Assembly (NCBI GenBank): GCA_003416985.1
Contig: QVIN01000002.1
Coordinates: 742,544-806,543, forward strand
Direction of reading: 5' to 3'
Origin: Duganella sp. BJB480
Lineage (GTDB): Bacteria; Pseudomonadota; Gammaproteobacteria; Burkholderiales; Burkholderiaceae_D
DNA: 64,000 nt
Shown: positions 18,051 through 27,543 of the stretch, piece by piece
Layout of the letters: the number at the start of each line of letters is the position of its first letter
How positions within the stretch are numbered: the first letter of the stretch is position 1
Program-made: the position numbers and the translations under genes
The notes under the pieces: model-generated
What the model was told of the DNA's origin: nothing
The model's input: the letters and a program-made list of their open reading frames with translations, nothing else
The model's database searches: none

Positions 18051-18842
18051 ATGAATCCAGCAATGTGGATCAGCAAAACCGGCGTGCAGGCGCAGGACGA
18101 AAAACTGCAGGCCATCGCCAACAACCTGGCCAACGCCAACACCGTCGGCTTCAAGCGCGACCGCGTGGTGTTCGAGGACCTGTTCTACTCGATCGAGCAG
18201 CAGCCCGGCACCCAGCGCGCCGACAACAACACGCTGGCGCCGTCGGGCGTCCAGCTGGGCAACGGCGTGCACATGGTGGGCACGCAAAAAGTCTTCAGCC
18301 AGGGCTCGCTGCAGACCACCGGCAACCAGCTCGACGTGGCGGTGATGGGCAACGGCTTCCTGTCGGTGCGCCAGCCCAACGGCGAGACCGCCTACACCCG
18401 CGCCGGCCAGCTGCAGGTCGACGCCAACGGCATCCTGGTCAACGCCCACGGCCTGCCGCTGATCCCGCAGATCACCATCCCGGCCAACGCCACCTCGCTG
18501 ACCATCGGCGAGGACGGCGTGGTCTCGGCCACGCTGGCCGGCAACACCACCGCCAGCCAGCTGGGCCAGCTGACCCTGACCAGCTTCATCAACCCGACCG
18601 GCCTCTTGGCCCTGGGCGAGAACCTGTTCGCCGAGACCCCGTCGAGCGGCACGCCGACCGACGGCAAGCCGGGCGACGCCCAGTGGGGCAAGCTCAAGCA
18701 GGGCACGCTGGAGGGTTCGAACGTCCAGGTGGTCGAGGAGATGGTCGACATGATCGCCGCCCAGCGCACCTACGAGATGAACACCAAGGTGCTGTCGGCC
18801 GCCGACAACATGCTGCAGTATCTGTCGCAGGCCGCGCGATAA
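18051..18842 (+). CDS. flgG: Flagellar distal rod protein FlgG
   Basis: FlgG builds the distal rod that crosses the periplasm through the P and L rings. The 263-residue product has the FlgG hallmarks: WISKTGVQAQDEKLQAIANN LANANTVGFKRDR pattern, FEDLFYSIEQQPGTQRADNN with GVQLGNGVHMVGTQK, the core LDVAVMGNGFLSVRQPNGET, and the C-terminal LEGSNVQVVEEMVDMIAAQR. Its last base is shared with the flgH start (TAATG). Confidence 0.96.
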   Translation: MNPAMWISKTGVQAQDEKLQAIANNLANANTVGFKRDRVVFEDLFYSIEQQPGTQRADNNTLAPSGVQLGNGVHMVGTQKVFSQGSLQTTGNQLDVAVMGNGFLSVRQPNGETAYTRAGQLQVDANGILVNAHGLPLIPQITIPANATSLTIGEDGVVSATLAGNTTASQLGQLTLTSFINPTGLLALGENLFAETPSSGTPTDGKPGDAQWGKLKQGTLEGSNVQVVEEMVDMIAAQRTYEMNTKVLSAADNMLQYLSQAAR

Positions 18843-19522
18843 TGAAAGCCGTCCGTTCCACCCAGGCCGGCGCGCTGTGCGCGCTGGCCGCGCTGCTGAC
18901 CGGCTGCGCCGCGCTGCAGCCGCCGCCGGTGCGGCCCGGCCCGTCCGACGAGCCGCCCACCGTGTCGCGCGTGATCGGCCCGAAAGGCACCTCGGGCGGC
19001 GTCTACAGCCCCGACCTGGGCCTGTCGCTGACCTCGGACAGCCGCGCCTTCCGCGTCGGCGACGTGGTCACCGTCAACCTGCAGGAAACCACGCAGGCCA
19101 GCAAGAAGGCCGGCACCAGCTATTCCAAGAATTCGGCCGACAACATCACCGCCCCCAACCTGCTGGGCAAGACCTTCGGCAAGGCCGCCATCGGCCTGGG
19201 CGCCTCCAACACCTTCGCCGGCGACGCCACCAGCACCCAGCAGAACGCCCTGACCGGCGCCATCACCGTGATCGTGCAGGAAGTGCTGCCCAACGGCCTG
19301 CTGCGCGTGTCCGGCGAAAAGACCCTGACCCTGAACCAGGGCGAGGAATTCGTCCGCCTGCGCGGCTACCTGCGCGCGGCCGACATCGACGCCGACAACC
19401 AGGTGTCGTCGCTGCGCATCGCCAACGCCCGCATCGCCTACTCGGCCCAGGGCACGCTGGCCGACACGCAATCGGCCGGCTGGCTGTCGCGCTTCTTCAA
19501 CGGTCCGTTGATGCCGTTCTGA
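18842..19522 (+). CDS. flgH: Flagellar L-ring lipoprotein FlgH
   Basis: FlgH forms the L ring in the outer membrane. The 226-residue product has a lipoprotein signal with lipobox LLTGC (Cys at about residue 22), a Pro-rich stretch, and the conserved FlgH body (FRVGDVVTVNLQETTQASKK, ALTGAITVIVQEVLPNGLLR, VSGEKTLTLNQGEEFVRLRG, NARIAYSAQGTLADTQSAGW). Its ATG overlaps the flgG stop by one base. Confidence 0.95.
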   Translation: MKAVRSTQAGALCALAALLTGCAALQPPPVRPGPSDEPPTVSRVIGPKGTSGGVYSPDLGLSLTSDSRAFRVGDVVTVNLQETTQASKKAGTSYSKNSADNITAPNLLGKTFGKAAIGLGASNTFAGDATSTQQNALTGAITVIVQEVLPNGLLRVSGEKTLTLNQGEEFVRLRGYLRAADIDADNQVSSLRIANARIAYSAQGTLADTQSAGWLSRFFNGPLMPF

Positions 19523-19550
19523 ACGACCGTAGTCTTTGATAGGTGAACCC

Positions 19551-20684
19551 ATGAATTTCCGCAAGCGCCTCAGTTCCCTCCACCGCCTGCTGGCCCTGCC
19601 GCTGGCCTTCTGCGTCGCCTTGGGCGGCGCCGGGCCGGTCCAGGCCGCGCAGGTGCTGCGCAACCTGGTGGCCGTCGAAGGCATGCGCGACAACCCGCTG
19701 GTCGGCTACGGCCTGGTGGTCGGCCTGAACGGCAGCGGCGATTCGACCCAGGTCAAGTTCGCCAGCCAGTCGGTGATCAACATGCTCAAGCAGTTCGGCG
19801 TCAAGGTGCCGGACGGCACCGACGCCAAGTCCAAGAACGTGGCCACCGTGATGGTGTCGGCGGTGTTCCCACCCGGCTACCGCAAGGGCCAGAACATCGA
19901 CGTGGTGGTATCGTCGATGGGCGACGCCAAGAGCCTGCGCGGCGGCGCCCTGCTGCTGACGCCGCTGCGCGCGGCCGACAACGAGGTCTACGCGCTGGCC
20001 CAGGGCAACGTGGTGGTCGGCGGCTTCAGCGCCGCCGGCAAGAGCGGCTCCTCGGTCACGGTCAACACCCCGACCTCCGGCCGCATCCCGAGCGGCGCGG
20101 CGATCGAGCGCGAGATCGCCACCGACTTCGCCACCAAGCCCACCGTGCGCCTGTCGCTGCGCCACCCGCACTTCCAGACCGCGATCAACATCGTCGACTC
20201 GATCAACAAGCGCTTCGGCGACATCGCCACCACCACCGACGCCACCAGCATCGACGTGGTGGCCCCGGCCAACCCGACCCAGCGCGTGGCCTTCATGGCC
20301 AAGCTGGAGGCGCTGTCGATCGACGTCGGCGACGATTCGCCCAAGGTGGTGTTCAATTCGCGCACCGGCACCGTGGTGATCGCCGAGGGCCTGCGCGTGC
20401 GCGCGGCCGCCGTCACCCATGGCTCGCTGAAGGTGGTGATCTCCGAATCGACCAAGGTCAGCCAGCCGAACGCCCTGGCCCAGGGCAACACCGTGGCCAC
20501 GCCGCAATCGCAGGTCAGCGTCGACCAGGGCTCGGGCCAGATGTTCAAGTGGCCGGCCGGCGCCAAGCTGCAATCGATCATCGACGTGGTCAACAGCCTG
20601 GGTGCCTCGCCGGACGACATCATGGCCATCCTGCAGGCGCTGGACCAGGCCGGCGCCATCGAAGGCGAACTGGTCGTCATCTAA
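19551..20684 (+). CDS. flgI: Flagellar P-ring protein FlgI
   Basis: FlgI forms the periplasmic P ring with help from FlgA. The 377-residue product has a signal peptide cleaved near VQAAQ, followed by the very conserved start of the mature protein ([29 protein letters not shown]), [20 protein letters not shown], and the C-terminal [20 protein letters not shown]. The ATG at 19551 follows AGGTGA; an upstream TTG at 19536 is less likely because the signal peptide begins at MNFRKRL. Confidence 0.96.
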   Translation: MNFRKRLSSLHRLLALPLAFCVALGGAGPVQAAQVLRNLVAVEGMRDNPLVGYGLVVGLNGSGDSTQVKFASQSVINMLKQFGVKVPDGTDAKSKNVATVMVSAVFPPGYRKGQNIDVVVSSMGDAKSLRGGALLLTPLRAADNEVYALAQGNVVVGGFSAAGKSGSSVTVNTPTSGRIPSGAAIEREIATDFATKPTVRLSLRHPHFQTAINIVDSINKRFGDIATTTDATSIDVVAPANPTQRVAFMAKLEALSIDVGDDSPKVVFNSRTGTVVIAEGLRVRAAAVTHGSLKVVISESTKVSQPNALAQGNTVATPQSQVSVDQGSGQMFKWPAGAKLQSIIDVVNSLGASPDDIMAILQALDQAGAIEGELVVI

Positions 20685-20692
20685 GGAACACC

Positions 20693-21151
20693 ATGAACTT
20701 CGATCCCAGCAAATTCGACGGCAGCACCATGCGCATCGGCGTGGCCGACAAGCTCAGCGAAACGCCCGCCGTGGCCGCCCCGGCGGTCGAGGACGGCGTC
20801 GACCCCAAGTACCGCGCCAAGGCCACCGAGGCGGCGGTCAAGTTCGAGAGCTTCTTCATCGGCCACATGCTGCACCAGATGCGTTCCGGCACGCGCGAGC
20901 TGGCGGCCGAGGACAGCGTGTTCAAGGACAAGATCAACGAGGACATGCTGGACATGGCCGACAACCTGGTGGCCGACCAGCTGGCCGGCCAGCGCGCCTT
21001 CGGCGTGGCCGACTGCATCCTGCGCCAGCTGCTGCCGGCGGCCGGCGGGCCGTCGACCATGCAGGCCAGCCTGCCGGGCCGCACCGCCGCGCCGGCGTCG
21101 AATATTGCCCAACCGCAAAATATTTCCTCAACGCTTAATCCGGCGCGGTAA
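20693..21151 (+). CDS. flgJ: FlgJ rod-binding domain protein (lacks the muramidase domain)
   Basis: This 152-residue protein corresponds to the N-terminal half of classical FlgJ, the rod-cap domain: ATEAAVKFESFFIGHMLHQM, then DSVFKDKINEDMLDMADNLV and ADQLAGQRAFGVADCILRQL. It ends where enterobacterial FlgJ continues into the muramidase domain. That activity is instead encoded by the separate gene at 12882-13646. The ATG at 20693 has AAGGA upstream, just after the flgI stop. Confidence 0.9.
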   Translation: MNFDPSKFDGSTMRIGVADKLSETPAVAAPAVEDGVDPKYRAKATEAAVKFESFFIGHMLHQMRSGTRELAAEDSVFKDKINEDMLDMADNLVADQLAGQRAFGVADCILRQLLPAAGGPSTMQASLPGRTAAPASNIAQPQNISSTLNPAR

Positions 21152-21245
21152 ACCGTCGCCCTTAACTGTTAACGGACCAGTGAGCGCTATTTAAACACTG
21201 CAAGCGACTGGTCCTCCGGCCTTCACCAGGAAAGACCCTTGCAAT

Positions 21246-22616
21246 ATGAGCATCTCTTACAACGCACTGTCCGGCGCCCTGGCCGCCCAGGCTGCCCTGA
21301 ACACGGTCAGCCAGAACATCGCCAACGCACAAACCAAGGGCTACACCCGCCAGGGCGTGCTGCTGCAGGCGAACGCCGGCGACGGCTCCGGCCTGAGCCC
21401 CGGCAACGGCGTGCAAGTGGGTTCCCTGCTGCGTTTCAGCGATTCCTACAAGTCCCAGCAGATGTGGCGCGCCGCCTCCGACCTGGGCCAGCACACCCAG
21501 GTCCAGCCCTACCTGACCCAGATGGAAAAGGTCATGAGCGACAGCAAGTCGAGCCTGAGCTACGGCATCGACACCTTCTTCAAGGCGCTCAACGCGGCCG
21601 GCGTCGACCCGACCTCGACCCCGCTGCGCCAGCAGGTGATCACCGCGGCCAACTCCATGTCGCAGCAGTTCAACAGCATCTACAACGTCACCGCCAACCA
21701 GCTGATCTCGGTGCAGCAGCAGCGCTCCGCCATCCTGCCGGGGCTCAATGAATCGGTCGCCGGCATCGCCGCGCTGAACCAGAGGATCATCGCGGTCGGC
21801 GCCAACGGCACCAACACCTCGGCCTTGATCGACCAGCGCGAACAGCTGATCGACAGCGTGGCCTCGCAGGTGGGCGTCGAGGTCGTCAACAACCCGGACG
21901 GCACCGCCAGCGTCTCGCTCAAGAGCGGACAGCCGCTGGTGGTCGGCAACCTGTCGGCCAGCATGGCCTTCGATACCAGCAGCGGCGTCGAGCAGCTGAA
22001 CCTGACCTTCGCCAACACCACCTTCAAACTGGACGACACCAAGGTCGGCGGCCAGCTGGGCGGCCTGGCGGACTACCAGGAAAACACCCTGAAGCCGCTG
22101 CAAAAATCGATCTCCGAGATCGCCGAGCAGATGTCGACCAAGGTCAACGACCAGCTCAAGGCCGGCTTCACCAGCCCCGGCGTGCCGGGCACGGACTTGC
22201 TGGTCTTCAATCCCGCCAGCGCCACCGGCCTGCTGCAGGTGGTCGACGGCTTCCAGACCGCCGACCTGGCCTTCTCCGGCGACGGCCAGCCGGGCGACAC
22301 CGGCAACCTGCAACAGCTGGTCGCCATCAAGGGCCAGCCGATCACGCTGACCTCGCTGGGCAGCGTGTTGCTGGGCGACGCCGATACCCAGCTGGTCGGC
22401 AAGCTGGGCATCGACAGCCGGCAGAACCAGGCGCAGCTCAACACCGCCACCACGGTCCGCCAGCAGTCCGAGGACGACTGGAAGTCGACCAGCGCGGTCA
22501 ACACCGACGAGGAAGCGATCAACCTGGTCGAGTTCCAGAATATGTACCAAGCCAACATGAAGGTGATCGCGGTGGCCAACACCCTGTTCGACGCCACCAT
22601 GAAAATGTTCGGTTAA
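21246..22616 (+). CDS. flgK: Hook-filament junction protein FlgK (HAP1)
   Basis: FlgK is the first of the two junction proteins between hook and filament. The 456-residue product has the rod/hook N-terminal motif (ALAAQAALNTVSQNIANAQT KGYTRQ), the FlgK-specific coiled region (LSYGIDTFFKALNAAGVDPT, LRQQVITAANSMSQQFNSIY) and a C-terminal helix ending MKVIAVANTLFDATMKMFG. The 94-bp gap after flgJ is AT-richer than the genes and may hold a promoter, but no confident box was identified. Confidence 0.93.
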   Translation: MSISYNALSGALAAQAALNTVSQNIANAQTKGYTRQGVLLQANAGDGSGLSPGNGVQVGSLLRFSDSYKSQQMWRAASDLGQHTQVQPYLTQMEKVMSDSKSSLSYGIDTFFKALNAAGVDPTSTPLRQQVITAANSMSQQFNSIYNVTANQLISVQQQRSAILPGLNESVAGIAALNQRIIAVGANGTNTSALIDQREQLIDSVASQVGVEVVNNPDGTASVSLKSGQPLVVGNLSASMAFDTSSGVEQLNLTFANTTFKLDDTKVGGQLGGLADYQENTLKPLQKSISEIAEQMSTKVNDQLKAGFTSPGVPGTDLLVFNPASATGLLQVVDGFQTADLAFSGDGQPGDTGNLQQLVAIKGQPITLTSLGSVLLGDADTQLVGKLGIDSRQNQAQLNTATTVRQQSEDDWKSTSAVNTDEEAINLVEFQNMYQANMKVIAVANTLFDATMKMFG

Positions 22617-22627
22617 GGAGAGCCCGC

Positions 22628-23539
22628 ATGCGTATCGCCACCAGCCAGTTCCAGTCCACCATGAACCGCGGCCTGCAGGACAACCAGAGCCACCTGGCCC
22701 AGATCACCTCGCAGATGGCCTCCGGCGACCGGATCCAGCTGCCGTCCGACGACCCGGTCGGCAACGTCCGCCTGTCGCGCCTGGAGCGCGAGGAAGCCAT
22801 CGTCGGCCAGTACCGCGACAACATCGCGGCCGTCAAGATCCGCCTGTCGACCAACGAGACGTATCTGCAGAGTATGACCAACGACATCACCCAGACCCAC
22901 GACCTGCTGGTCTGGGCCTCGGACGGCAGCAACACCGCCGCCGACCTGAAGTCGATGGTCAACCCGATGACCTCGCTGCGCGACAGCCTGTTCTACAGCG
23001 CCAACGAGAAAGACCAGGAAGGCCGCTACATCTTCTCCGGCACCGCGACCAACACCGCGCCCATCAAGTTCGATGCGACGGCCCCGATGGGTTCCCGCTA
23101 CACCTTCGAAGGCAACCAGAACGAGCAGAAGACCGTGGTCGGCAACGGCATCACGCAGACCACCAACGTCGACGTCAAGGGCCTGGAAGACCTGCTCAAC
23201 CAGATGGACACGACCATCGACCAGCTGTCGTCGCCGACGCTGACGGTGGGCTCGCCCTCGCTGACGGCCGCGCTGGGCGCCAACATGGACGGCGCCAGCG
23301 CCACGCTGGACCTGGTCGCCGGCAAGATCGCCGACTTCGGCGGCGCCCAGAACGTGCTCGAGACGCTGGACGGCAACCACGCCAACGTCAGCCTGTCGAA
23401 CCAGACCGCGATCCTGGACCTGGGCCAATTGGACTACGGCGAGGCCGCGACCGAACTGAACGGCTATAATCTGGCCTTGCAATCGTCGTACAAAGCGTAT
23501 TCCAAGATCAGCAACCTGTCGCTGTTCAACATCCTGTAA
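22628..23539 (+). CDS. flgL: Hook-filament junction protein FlgL (HAP3)
   Basis: FlgL connects FlgK to the flagellin filament and resembles flagellin at both ends. The 303-residue product opens MRIATSQFQSTMNRGLQDNQ with SHLAQITSQMASGDRIQLPS DDP, the flagellin-like N-terminal coiled region. It has the FlgL segment EGRYIFSGTATNTAPIKFDA and ends with a helical LALQSSYKAYSKISNLSLFN. It starts 12 bp after flgK with AAGGAG upstream. Confidence 0.92.
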   Translation: MRIATSQFQSTMNRGLQDNQSHLAQITSQMASGDRIQLPSDDPVGNVRLSRLEREEAIVGQYRDNIAAVKIRLSTNETYLQSMTNDITQTHDLLVWASDGSNTAADLKSMVNPMTSLRDSLFYSANEKDQEGRYIFSGTATNTAPIKFDATAPMGSRYTFEGNQNEQKTVVGNGITQTTNVDVKGLEDLLNQMDTTIDQLSSPTLTVGSPSLTAALGANMDGASATLDLVAGKIADFGGAQNVLETLDGNHANVSLSNQTAILDLGQLDYGEAATELNGYNLALQSSYKAYSKISNLSLFNIL

Positions 23540-23557
23540 TCCCGAGCCGAGCACCCT

Positions 23558-24598
23558 ATGCAAATTTCGCCCAACACCAACCCGAGCGTCATTGTTCCTG
23601 GCAACGCCAGCAATGCCAGCGCGGTGGACGGCACCGCGCTGGGGCTGCACGGCGAGAACGCCGCCACCGCCACGCCGGTCACGCCGACGCCGACCTCGGC
23701 CGCACCGCTGCGCCGCGGCCTGAACAACTGGGACCAGCCGCTGCAGGGCGACATCTCCGGCGCCCAGCAGGCGCTCGACTTCCTGGAGCAGAGCGCGGCC
23801 CAGCTGCGCAACCTGAAGGCCGACCTCAGCGCGCGACTGGCCAACCGCCAGCGCGCCGACGGCACGCTGGACGCGCGCGTGCGCCAGTTCAGCAACACCT
23901 GGCGCAGCCGCAGCACGGCCTCCGGCGGCACGCTGGACGCCCGCCTCAAATTCAGCAACAAGACCAGCACCACCCGCTTCACGGTGCGCGGCATGACCAT
24001 CGGCAACCTGCGCACCGGCGGCCGCGAGGTGCTGGCGATCTCGCTGGGCGGCGGCCAGAACCTGCGTTCGGTGGTGCTGGAACCGGGCCTGTCGGACGAG
24101 GAAATCGCCCAGCGCTTCGACGACGCGCTGGCCCCGAGCGGCGTGCGCGCCGAACTCAACGAGGACGGCCAGATGGAGTTCTCCACGCCCGAATCGTCGT
24201 GGACCAATGTGCGCGACACCATCGCCGTGCAGGGCGGCGGCATCCGCTTCCCGACCGGCCAGCTGAACCGCGTGAAGGCCGAGGCCGAAGCGCCGGCCGT
24301 CGATCCCGACAGCTGGCAGACCGCGGACGTGGACGGCATCCGCGCCACGCTGCAGCAAGTGGTGCAGGCGCTGGCGCAGGTGGAACAGGCGATCGCCTCG
24401 GTGCACACCGCGCTCAACCAGGTGAGCGCCCGCGTGCAGGACGCCACGCCCAGCGACACCACCGACGGCATGGACCAGGTGGCGCGGAATTTCGTCTCGA
24501 CCGCCAAGCAGCCCGGCTACCAGTCGCTGCTGTCGATCACCTCGGCGCTGGCCGGCATCAGCCGCGAGCGCGTGATCTCGCTGCTCAGCCTGCGCTAG
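23558..24598 (+). CDS. Putative hook/filament-associated protein (LafW-like by position)
   Basis: This 346-residue protein follows flgL by 18 bp in the same direction and is probably cotranscribed with it. I do not recognise it firmly by sequence. It has a Thr/Pro/Ala-rich start, a helical segment with coiled-coil character (AQQALDFLEQSAAQLRNLKA, residues about 70-95), a central globular part (VLAISLGGGQNLRSVVLEPG), GGGIRFPTGQLNRVKAEAEA, and a C-terminal helical region rich in Gln/Val/Ala that resembles the ends of axial proteins. In lateral flagellar loci the gene after flgL is lafW, a putative hook-associated protein, so the functional proposal rests on position. Confidence 0.55.
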   Translation: MQISPNTNPSVIVPGNASNASAVDGTALGLHGENAATATPVTPTPTSAAPLRRGLNNWDQPLQGDISGAQQALDFLEQSAAQLRNLKADLSARLANRQRADGTLDARVRQFSNTWRSRSTASGGTLDARLKFSNKTSTTRFTVRGMTIGNLRTGGREVLAISLGGGQNLRSVVLEPGLSDEEIAQRFDDALAPSGVRAELNEDGQMEFSTPESSWTNVRDTIAVQGGGIRFPTGQLNRVKAEAEAPAVDPDSWQTADVDGIRATLQQVVQALAQVEQAIASVHTALNQVSARVQDATPSDTTDGMDQVARNFVSTAKQPGYQSLLSITSALAGISRERVISLLSLR

Positions 24599-24608
24599 GC
24601 GCCCCGCC

Positions 24609-26804
24609 TTACTCTACTGCCACGCGCGGCAGCCCGCGCCTGGCCAGCTCGCCGAACTGCGCGGCCGGCATCGCCTCCGCATACACATAGCCCTGCGCGA
24701 AATCGCAGCCGGCCAGCGCCAGCAAGGCGCTCTGGGCCGCCGTCTCCACGCCCTCCGCCACCACCCGCAAGCCCAGCTTGTGCGCCATGACGATCAGCGC
24801 CTCGCACATCGCCAGGTCGCCGCTGTCGCTGGCCAGGTGCTGGATGAAGCTGCGGTCCAGCTTGAGCAGGTCGATGCCGAAGTGCTTGAGGTGCGACAGC
24901 GACGAATAGCCGGTGCCGAAATTGTCCAGCGCCACCTGCACGCCCATCTCGCGCAGCTCACGCAGCCGGTCGGCGATCTTGGCGATGCCGTCCATCAGCA
25001 CGCCCTCGGTGATCTCAATGACGATGCTGCGCGGCGCCAGTTGCAGCTCGGCCACATAGTTGAGCCAGCCCACGTACAGCGCGGTGTCGCCGCGGAACTG
25101 CGCGGCCGACTGGTTGATGCTGACCTGGAAACCCGGCCCCAGCTCGTCCTGCCAGCGGCGCGCCTGCAGCGCCGCCTGGCGAAACACCCAGTCGCCGATC
25201 TCCATCATCAGCCCGCCCGCTTCCGCATGCGGCAGAAAATCGGCCGGCGCCAGCAGGCCGCGCTGCGGATGGCGCCAGCGCAGCAGCGCCTCGGCCCGCT
25301 CGATCGCGCCGCTGCGCAGGTTGACGATGGGCTGGAAGTACAGCTCGAACTGCCGCTCCGACAAGGCCGAGCGCAGGTCCTGCGCCACCTGCTGGCGCGC
25401 CTGCGCCGCCCGCTGCAGGTCGGCCGTGAAATAGCTGTAGCGGTTGCGGCCCGATTCCTTGGCCGCGTACATGGCCTGGTCGGCCTGGCGCAGCAGGTCC
25501 TCCGGCGCCACCGCGTCCGACGGGTACAGCGCGATGCCGATGCTGGCCGAGATCGACGGCTGGGCCGCGCCCAGCGCGAACGGCCGGTTCAGCAGCGCCA
25601 GCATGGTCTGCGTGATGCGCTCGATGCCGGCGGTCTGCTCGATGCCGGACAGGATCACGGTGAACTCGTCGCCGCCCAGCCGCGCCACCGTGTCCGAGGC
25701 GCGCACGCAGGCGCCGATGCGGCGCGCCGCCTCCACCAGCAGGGTGTCGCCGTGCGCGTGGCCGAGCGTGTCGTTGACCTGCTTGAAGCCGTCCAGGTCG
25801 ATGAACAGCAGCGCCAGCTGCATGCCCTCGCGCTGCGCCTTCTTGACCTCGTGGCCCAGCCGGTCCTGGAACATGTGGCGGTTGGGCAGCGACGTCAGCT
25901 GGTCGAAATTGGCCTGGTGCCAGATGCGTTCGGTGGTCGCGCGGCTGTCGGTGATGTCGCTCACCAGCGCCAGCGCGCCCAGGTAGGCGCCCTCGGCGTC
26001 GAAGATCGGGTTGGTGGCCAGCGTGGCCCACAGCTCACTGCCGTCCTTGCGCAGGAACTTGAACTCGTGGCGCTCGGCCACGCCCTGCTGGCGCCGCGCG
26101 ATGTTGCGCTCCAGGATGGCGCGGCCCTCGTCGTCCATGAAGGCCACCAGCGGCTGGTCCAGCATCTCCTCGATGGTGTAGCCCAGCATGGCCGCCATCT
26201 TCGGATTGACAAAGCTGGTGCGGGCGGAACCGTCGATTTCCCAGATGCCCTCCTCGGCGCTGTGGACGATGCGGCGGAAGCGCTCCTCGCTGCGCTCGAG
26301 CGCCGCCAGCTTGCCCTCGGCCAGCTCCAGCACCACGCGGATGGCCTGGCCGCTGCTGTCGGCGCTGGCGCGCAGCGTGACCGGGAAGCCCTGCTGGTTG
26401 CGCGCCCGCGTCATCTGCAGCGAGCATTCCTCGGGGTGCGCGCTGTTGAGCGCCAGCCGCACGAAACGGTCGAAATCGTCGTGGAAGCGCGGGGCGATGA
26501 ACTGACGCAGCGGCAGCTTGGCCGGATTGTTGCGCGGCACGCCGAGCAGGTCGGAGCCGACCACGTTCATTTGCAGGATGGTGGTGTCGAAGCCGAGCAC
26601 GAAATAGCCGACCGGCGCCAGCAGGTACACGTCGTTGAAGCAGGCTTGCTCGGCGCTGAGCGGGGACGCGGCGGGCGGCGCCGTGAACGCCAGCGCGGCC
26701 GCGCCTTCGTCGACAATAGCCATGCTGGTCAGCCCGTCGATGCGCGCCGTGGAGATCGGCTGCCGGCCGCCATGCAGTTCGGTAGTGTGTGTAGGCTTCT
26801 GCAT
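24609..26804 (-). CDS. PAS-PAS-GGDEF-EAL cyclic-di-GMP signalling protein
   Basis: This 731-residue protein should make or break c-di-GMP in response to sensed signals. It has two PAS-like sensor domains (about residues 60-165 and 175-300), a GGDEF domain with intact RLGGDEF (near 376-381), and an EAL domain with AEALLRW (near 504). In the EAL domain the DDFGTG metal-site motif reads DNFGTG (Asn near residue 628), while AEGVET and the Lys of LLKLDRSF are kept. No membrane helices are seen, so it is probably cytoplasmic. Its 3' end faces the LafW-like gene 10 bp away, so it is a separate unit, though motility control by c-di-GMP is a plausible link. Confidence 0.92.
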   Translation of the reverse strand: MQKPTHTTELHGGRQPISTARIDGLTSMAIVDEGAAALAFTAPPAASPLSAEQACFNDVYLLAPVGYFVLGFDTTILQMNVVGSDLLGVPRNNPAKLPLRQFIAPRFHDDFDRFVRLALNSAHPEECSLQMTRARNQQGFPVTLRASADSSGQAIRVVLELAEGKLAALERSEERFRRIVHSAEEGIWEIDGSARTSFVNPKMAAMLGYTIEEMLDQPLVAFMDDEGRAILERNIARRQQGVAERHEFKFLRKDGSELWATLATNPIFDAEGAYLGALALVSDITDSRATTERIWHQANFDQLTSLPNRHMFQDRLGHEVKKAQREGMQLALLFIDLDGFKQVNDTLGHAHGDTLLVEAARRIGACVRASDTVARLGGDEFTVILSGIEQTAGIERITQTMLALLNRPFALGAAQPSISASIGIALYPSDAVAPEDLLRQADQAMYAAKESGRNRYSYFTADLQRAAQARQQVAQDLRSALSERQFELYFQPIVNLRSGAIERAEALLRWRHPQRGLLAPADFLPHAEAGGLMMEIGDWVFRQAALQARRWQDELGPGFQVSINQSAAQFRGDTALYVGWLNYVAELQLAPRSIVIEITEGVLMDGIAKIADRLRELREMGVQVALDNFGTGYSSLSHLKHFGIDLLKLDRSFIQHLASDSGDLAMCEALIVMAHKLGLRVVAEGVETAAQSALLALAGCDFAQGYVYAEAMPAAQFGELARRGLPRVAVE

Positions 26805-26875
26805 ACCACCCCTTTGCGTCGGTAGGTATCCAGACTAGCATTTAAGCCGCGCACTGTCGAGCGCGCGGCGACGCC

Positions 26876-27541
26876 TCAGCGATGCGCGCGGTTCAAGCGT
26901 TGTTCCGCGCGCCGTTGCAGCGCCTCGAACAGCAAACTGAGCATCCAATAGATGCCGGCGGCGGCCAGGTACAGCGGCAGCGGCCGGAAGGTGGTCGCGA
27001 TCACCTCCTTGGTCGACAACATCAGCTCGGTCATGGTGATGACCGACACCAGCGAGGTGTCCTTGATCAGGCTTATCAGCGTGTTGCTCATGGCCGGCAC
27101 CGCGATGCGCAGCGCCTGCGGCAGCACCACGAAACGCAGCGTGCGCCAATAGCCCAGGCCCAGGCTGTAGCTGGCCGCCCACTGGCCCTTGCTGACCGCC
27201 GCGATGGCGCCGCGCAGGCTCTCGGACAGGAAGGCGCCCGCGTTCAGGCTCAGCGCCAGGATGCCGGCGGTCACCGGCGTGAATTCGATACCGACGCTCG
27301 GCAGGCCGTAGTAGATGACGAACATCTGCACCAGCAGCGGCGTGCCGCGCATCAGGCTGACGTACACGCCGGCCGGCCAGCGCAGCGCGCGGTACGGCAG
27401 GATACGCATCACCGCCACCGGAAAGCCGATCAGCAGCCCGCCCAGCATCGACGCCAGCGCGAACACCACCGTGTAGCCGGCGCCGCGCAGCATGACCGGC
27501 GCGGCCTCGCGCAGCAGCTCCAGCAGCCCCTGACTATCCAT
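26876..27541 (-). CDS. Polar amino acid ABC transporter permease
   Basis: This 221-residue inner-membrane permease belongs to the HisM/GlnP/TcyL family that imports polar amino acids. Membrane segments are evident (VFALASMLGGLLIGFPVAVM near the N-terminus, LVQMFVIYYGLPSVGIEF, and a C-terminal YLAAAGIYWMLSLLFEAL). The cytoplasmic EAA-type loop that meets the ATPase reads ASYSLGLGYWRTLRFVVLPQ ALRIAVPAM. The ATG at 27541 is chosen because it lies 2 bp from the stop of the binding-protein gene. No ATPase gene is adjacent. Confidence 0.9.
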   Translation of the reverse strand: MDSQGLLELLREAAPVMLRGAGYTVVFALASMLGGLLIGFPVAVMRILPYRALRWPAGVYVSLMRGTPLLVQMFVIYYGLPSVGIEFTPVTAGILALSLNAGAFLSESLRGAIAAVSKGQWAASYSLGLGYWRTLRFVVLPQALRIAVPAMSNTLISLIKDTSLVSVITMTELMLSTKEVIATTFRPLPLYLAAAGIYWMLSLLFEALQRRAEQRLNRAHR

Positions 27542-27543
27542 GC

